A DNA stretch of 64,000 nucleotides from Helicobacter sp. (GTDB lineage Bacteria > Campylobacterota > Campylobacteria > Campylobacterales > Helicobacteraceae). The first letter of the stretch is position 1. The number at the start of each line of letters is the position of its first letter. Positions 60,177-64,000 of the stretch are shown here, piece after piece. The DNA lies in NCBI RefSeq assembly GCF_022770205.1, contig NZ_JALEIK010000004.1, positions 29,055 to 93,054 on the forward strand, read 5' to 3'. The position numbers and the translations under genes were made by a program. The notes under the pieces are model-generated. The model did not search any database and was not told the origin of the DNA. It saw only the letters and a list, made by a program, of their open reading frames with translations.

Positions 60177-60253
60177 GCGTTCATAGCTCAATTGGATAGA
60201 GCATCAGACTTCGGATCTGAGGGTTGGGGGTTCGACTCCCTCTGAGCGCACCA
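60177..60253 (+). tRNA. tRNA-Arg (anticodon UCG)
   Basis: A 77-base cloverleaf. The acceptor stem GCGTTCA pairs with TGAGCGC (one G-T pair), the D arm is GCTC-AATTGGATA-GAGC, the anticodon stem TCAGA/TCTGA encloses the loop CTTCGGA with anticodon TCG at positions 34–36, and the T arm is GGGGG-TTCGACT-CCCTC. The CCA end is encoded. It reads CGA-type Arg codons and lies between znuA and the gdhA-like gene. Confidence 0.95.
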
Positions 60254-60344
60254 ATAATCCATTTTTACTTCGCTATAAGCTATTTGCGCTTTGCATTATA
60301 TTTCAATGCGACTCCACAAGCATACAAAGGAATCTTTATGCAAT

Positions 60345-61739
<1,395 letters not shown>

Positions 61740-61867
61740 CTATTAAAATAAATTTTAAATTAAACTTATAACTTAATATTTTTTGTTAATTTTAATTTAT
61801 ACATTAAGGCATCTCTGCTTTATATAGACTCAAATTTAGCTAGGAATAGGAATTTTGTTTATAAGGA

Positions 61868-63561
61868 TTATAAACTCCAAGTTTTTAGGATAAATTCCAC
61901 TAGCATTTCGTGGCGTTTAGTAATGGAATTTTTATCCCATATTTCACCATTTGCAAACTCTTTTATTTCTCTATGTTGTGCCATAGGGGAGTTTTCATAG
62001 CTTTGCAACTTATCTTTAAAAGGATTATTACCAATAGAAATATTATGTGATTCCCCTATAAGCATAAGGTTGCCTATGCAATGTAAATAGCTATTTTCAT
62101 AAAAATCCTTATCATACTCGCAATAACCACTTGCGACTTTTTCGCCATTTTCTGTCGTTGGGGCAATATGCTCTATTGGTGGATTTTTTTCATCTTGTGA
62201 TTTTTTAATTTCATCTAATGTAAATCTATAACCCTTAGTCCTTGCATTTCTATCTCGCAGTGCATTTTCGTAACGCATAAAAATGTAGCGAGCGATTTTA
62301 TCTAAAGTGTGTTTTTCAGGCTTAAGTGCTTGTATTATATTATTGTCATTCCAATACCACTCCTTATCACATACATTCTTAATGCCAACTTCTAACTCTT
62401 CTACACTATCAAAGTTTTTCAAAACACTATTTAGCTTATCCCCTATCTTTGCTCTAGTTTTCACAAGTTTATGTCTAAGAGCAATCACTTCAAGGGCTTT
62501 AAATACTCTCTCTAGCTTTTCTTTATCATTTCTAAAAACCTGATAAGATTTAATCACAAAGGGATAAGTATCCGCTACATTTAAATGAAGCAAATATTCT
62601 TTATACTCACTCTTAGATTCCATAAAGGTTTTAAAATCAAAAAAGGCATTTTTAAGACTTTTTACATATTCATCAATCCAAGCAAGTTTCTTTTCGTTAT
62701 CAACTATGTCTTTCAGTTCTTTTTTGTAGTTTAAACTATCATCATTTTCTCTGTAAGCAAAGCCATATTTTGAAGTCGCGATATTAAAACACCCTAAAAT
62801 AGAATCTTCATCTAGTTGCTTTATATCATTTAAAATGCGATAAATTTTTTCAAAAATATCTACCATTTTCTTAAGCTTAGATTCAGCAGATTTTTTATCG
62901 TTATAAGTGTAGATTTGATAGGACAGATAGCTTTTTAGCTTTTCCATATTTGTTAAATCTTTGCCACGATTATTTTGTAACTCAAACATTAACACAGAAT
63001 CTTTTTTTGTTGCTAAATTCAAACTTTATTATTTGTGCTTTTTGCATAGCTTGAAATATTTTTTCAAGTTGGGCTATCTCTTTGTTTTTCAATGCTTTTG
63101 TGAAAAACTCTTTTGCTTCTAAAATGCGTTCTTGTGATGGGGTTTGCGGCTTGTGTTTATTATCATCATTGGTAATAATCACATCATAAAAATAATCCCT
63201 ATCATACTCTAGGGCGTTTAACTTCGGCTTTTTTCGATTCTCTAAATAATCTTGTTTAATATATTCTAATTGCCCTTTATCATAGCCTTTAGCTAGCACA
63301 TTGACTAAGCATCGCACAAAAATAATAATGGCAGTAAGTCGTTGCTGTCCATCAATAATATCAAACATTTCATCACGCTCTATTGCTTCCAATAGCACAT
63401 TGCCAAAAAAGTAATGACTCCCCTTTTGTAGCTTCTTCCAAGTCTTCTAAAAAAATCTTCCACTGCGGCTCTTCCCAAGAATACGCCCTTTGATATACAG
63501 GAATACAAAATTGCTTCTCCCCTTGAAAAAACCCTTTGAGTGTAGATTCTGTTGGTTTCAT
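61868..63561 (-). pseudogene. DUF262/DUF1524 (GmrSD-like) gene broken by two frameshifts
   Basis: Three overlapping frames form one protein of about 560 residues. The first fragment (63561–63373) starts MKPTESTLKGFFQGEKQFCIPVYQRAYSW, the second (63398–62982) holds the DUF262 signature FDIIDGQQRLTAI, and the third (63022–61868) has FELQNNRGKDLTNMEKL and a C-terminal DUF1524 HNH-like region with NPPIEHIAPTTENGEKV. The joins fall at homopolymers: CCCCTTTT (63420–63427, coding AAAAGGGG) and a run of seven T (63002–63008, coding A7), each fixable by one base. DUF262 proteins such as GmrSD cleave modified phage DNA. It is either a true pseudogene or affected by sequence error. Confidence 0.75.
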
Positions 63562-63719
63562 TGTCGCTCCTTAAAATGTAATATATGTGCGTGTATTATA
63601 ATCAAAAAAAAAAAAAACAAATAAAGCAAGGGATTAAAGTCATTATTCCCACGCCTTTTGTGAATCTCTGCTTGTTCCAAAAAGCCCTTTACGCGTTCAA
63701 AAAATTCTCTATATTCCAC
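63558..63719 (-). pseudogene. Truncated N-terminus of a PD-(D/E)XK nuclease-like protein
   Basis: A 53-codon frame begins with GTG (63719) after an AAAGGG ribosome site and reads VEYREFFERVKGFLEQ, then HKRRGNNDFNPLLYL, like the start of PDDEXK-type family proteins that have RGxNDFN at this point. It is then cut by a run of 14 T (63604–63617 in the plus-strand A form) and ends in unrelated residues, its TGA overlapping the ATG of the DUF262 gene. The rest of the nuclease is missing. The family call is tentative. Confidence 0.5.
63604..63617. repeat. A14/T14 homopolymer at the truncation point
   Basis: Fourteen A in a row on the plus strand, between the RGNNDFN fragment and the DUF262 start. 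Its length would make it prone to slippage or to sequencing error. Confidence 0.9.
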
Positions 63720-63811
63720 ACTTTTACCCTTTCTTTAAATTTAATGTAGTAAAGATTAATCGCTACAAATATAAATGTATATTACAATCAAAAATACAAG
63801 ACTAATATCGC

Positions 63812-64000
63812 CTAGCCCACTAGCTTTTCCAACGCCTTTATAATCTCCACCATAGCAAGCGTATCAAGTTTGCAATATGCTAAAAGGGCTTTGCGATATT
63901 CTATCTGCTTTTCTTTTGGCATAGATTCTAATGCCCCAAAGCACTCCATCGCCTCGCCACCATTATGCACGAGACTTAGCTCTTTATAAGCGGATTCCAT
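63812..64000 (-). CDS. C-terminus of a DUF2779-like protein, cut by window end
   Basis: The last 62 residues of a larger protein on the minus strand. It ends with MPKEKQIEYRKALLAYC and KLDTLAMVEIIKALEKLVG, a YCKLDTLAMV-type pattern typical of DUF2779 C-termini, which resemble an RNase H/exonuclease-like fold. The apparent Met at the edge is internal. The family is often found in defence or mobile regions; function here is unknown. Confidence 0.6.
   Translation of the reverse strand: MESAYKELSLVHNGGEAMECFGALESMPKEKQIEYRKALLAYCKLDTLAMVEIIKALEKLVG

Overview
The window looks like a chromosomal segment of a Campylobacterota bacterium, most likely an enterohepatic-type Helicobacter. The reasons are the AT-rich composition, the strong resemblance of nearly every protein to Helicobacter families, and gene orders recalled from H. 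pylori: mfd–bactofilin–M23 peptidase–folC–...–lptE–leuS–...–secF–secD–yajC, psd–nadA–nadC, folD–lepB–M50 protease–rpiB, guaB–gatA and panD–ybaB. A TlpD-like soluble chemoreceptor and a futalosine-pathway UbiD-type decarboxylase fit the same group. Species is not assigned.  Layout. 1–3.2 kb: an AT-rich type III restriction-modification module (Mod C-terminus, cut by the window edge, then Res). 3.3–6.9 kb: a small cytochrome c, then folD, lepB, an M50 protease, rpiB and a membrane coiled-coil protein. 6.9–14.5 kb (minus strand): a compact run of PPIase, efp, DJ-1, lytic transglycosylase, aminoacyl-tRNA-protein transferase, psd, nadA, nadC and thiL. 14.5–18.3 kb: a TonB-dependent receptor divergent from exbB-exbD-tonB, separated by Fur-box-like AT-rich palindromes, followed by a large WD40 protein of unknown role. 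20.6–37.1 kb (minus strand): a long, overlapping gene run from yajC-secD-secF through leuS, lptE, a degenerate GGDEF protein, folC, a cell-shape M23 peptidase, bactofilin, mfd, a phosphodiesterase, the UbiD-type decarboxylase and an S1 RNA-binding protein. 37.2–47.3 kb: glnA, guaB, gatA, fumC, a soluble CZB chemoreceptor, hypB-hypC, ribA and moeA. 47.4–48.0 kb: a decayed DUF697 GTPase gene. 48.0–53.1 kb (minus strand): aguB, a very acidic 52-residue protein, tcdA, surE, ispA, a PDZ protein, ybaB and panD. 53.2–57.9 kb: a TolC-like/MacA/split-MacB tripartite exporter. 57.8–61.7 kb: a radical SAM protein, an Alvin-type ferredoxin, znuA, tRNA-Arg(UCG) and a gdhA-like gene. 61.9–64 kb: a second accessory patch of broken genes (frameshifted DUF262 protein, truncated PD-(D/E)XK-like gene, DUF2779 C-terminus).  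Most of the window is housekeeping: envelope biogenesis (Sec, LptE, LepB, peptidoglycan shape genes), NAD, phospholipid and folate metabolism, hydrogenase and molybdenum cofactor maturation, and iron and zinc uptake. The less ordinary signals are four. The glutamate dehydrogenase has Asn at the exact position of the catalytic Lys125. The interrupted palindrome GGA(A/T)TCC is strongly over-represented and seems absent from both flanking accessory patches. Five in-frame copies of a 19-base repeat encode KKLESK in unrelated proteins. Several broken or overlapping genes mark places of recent change.
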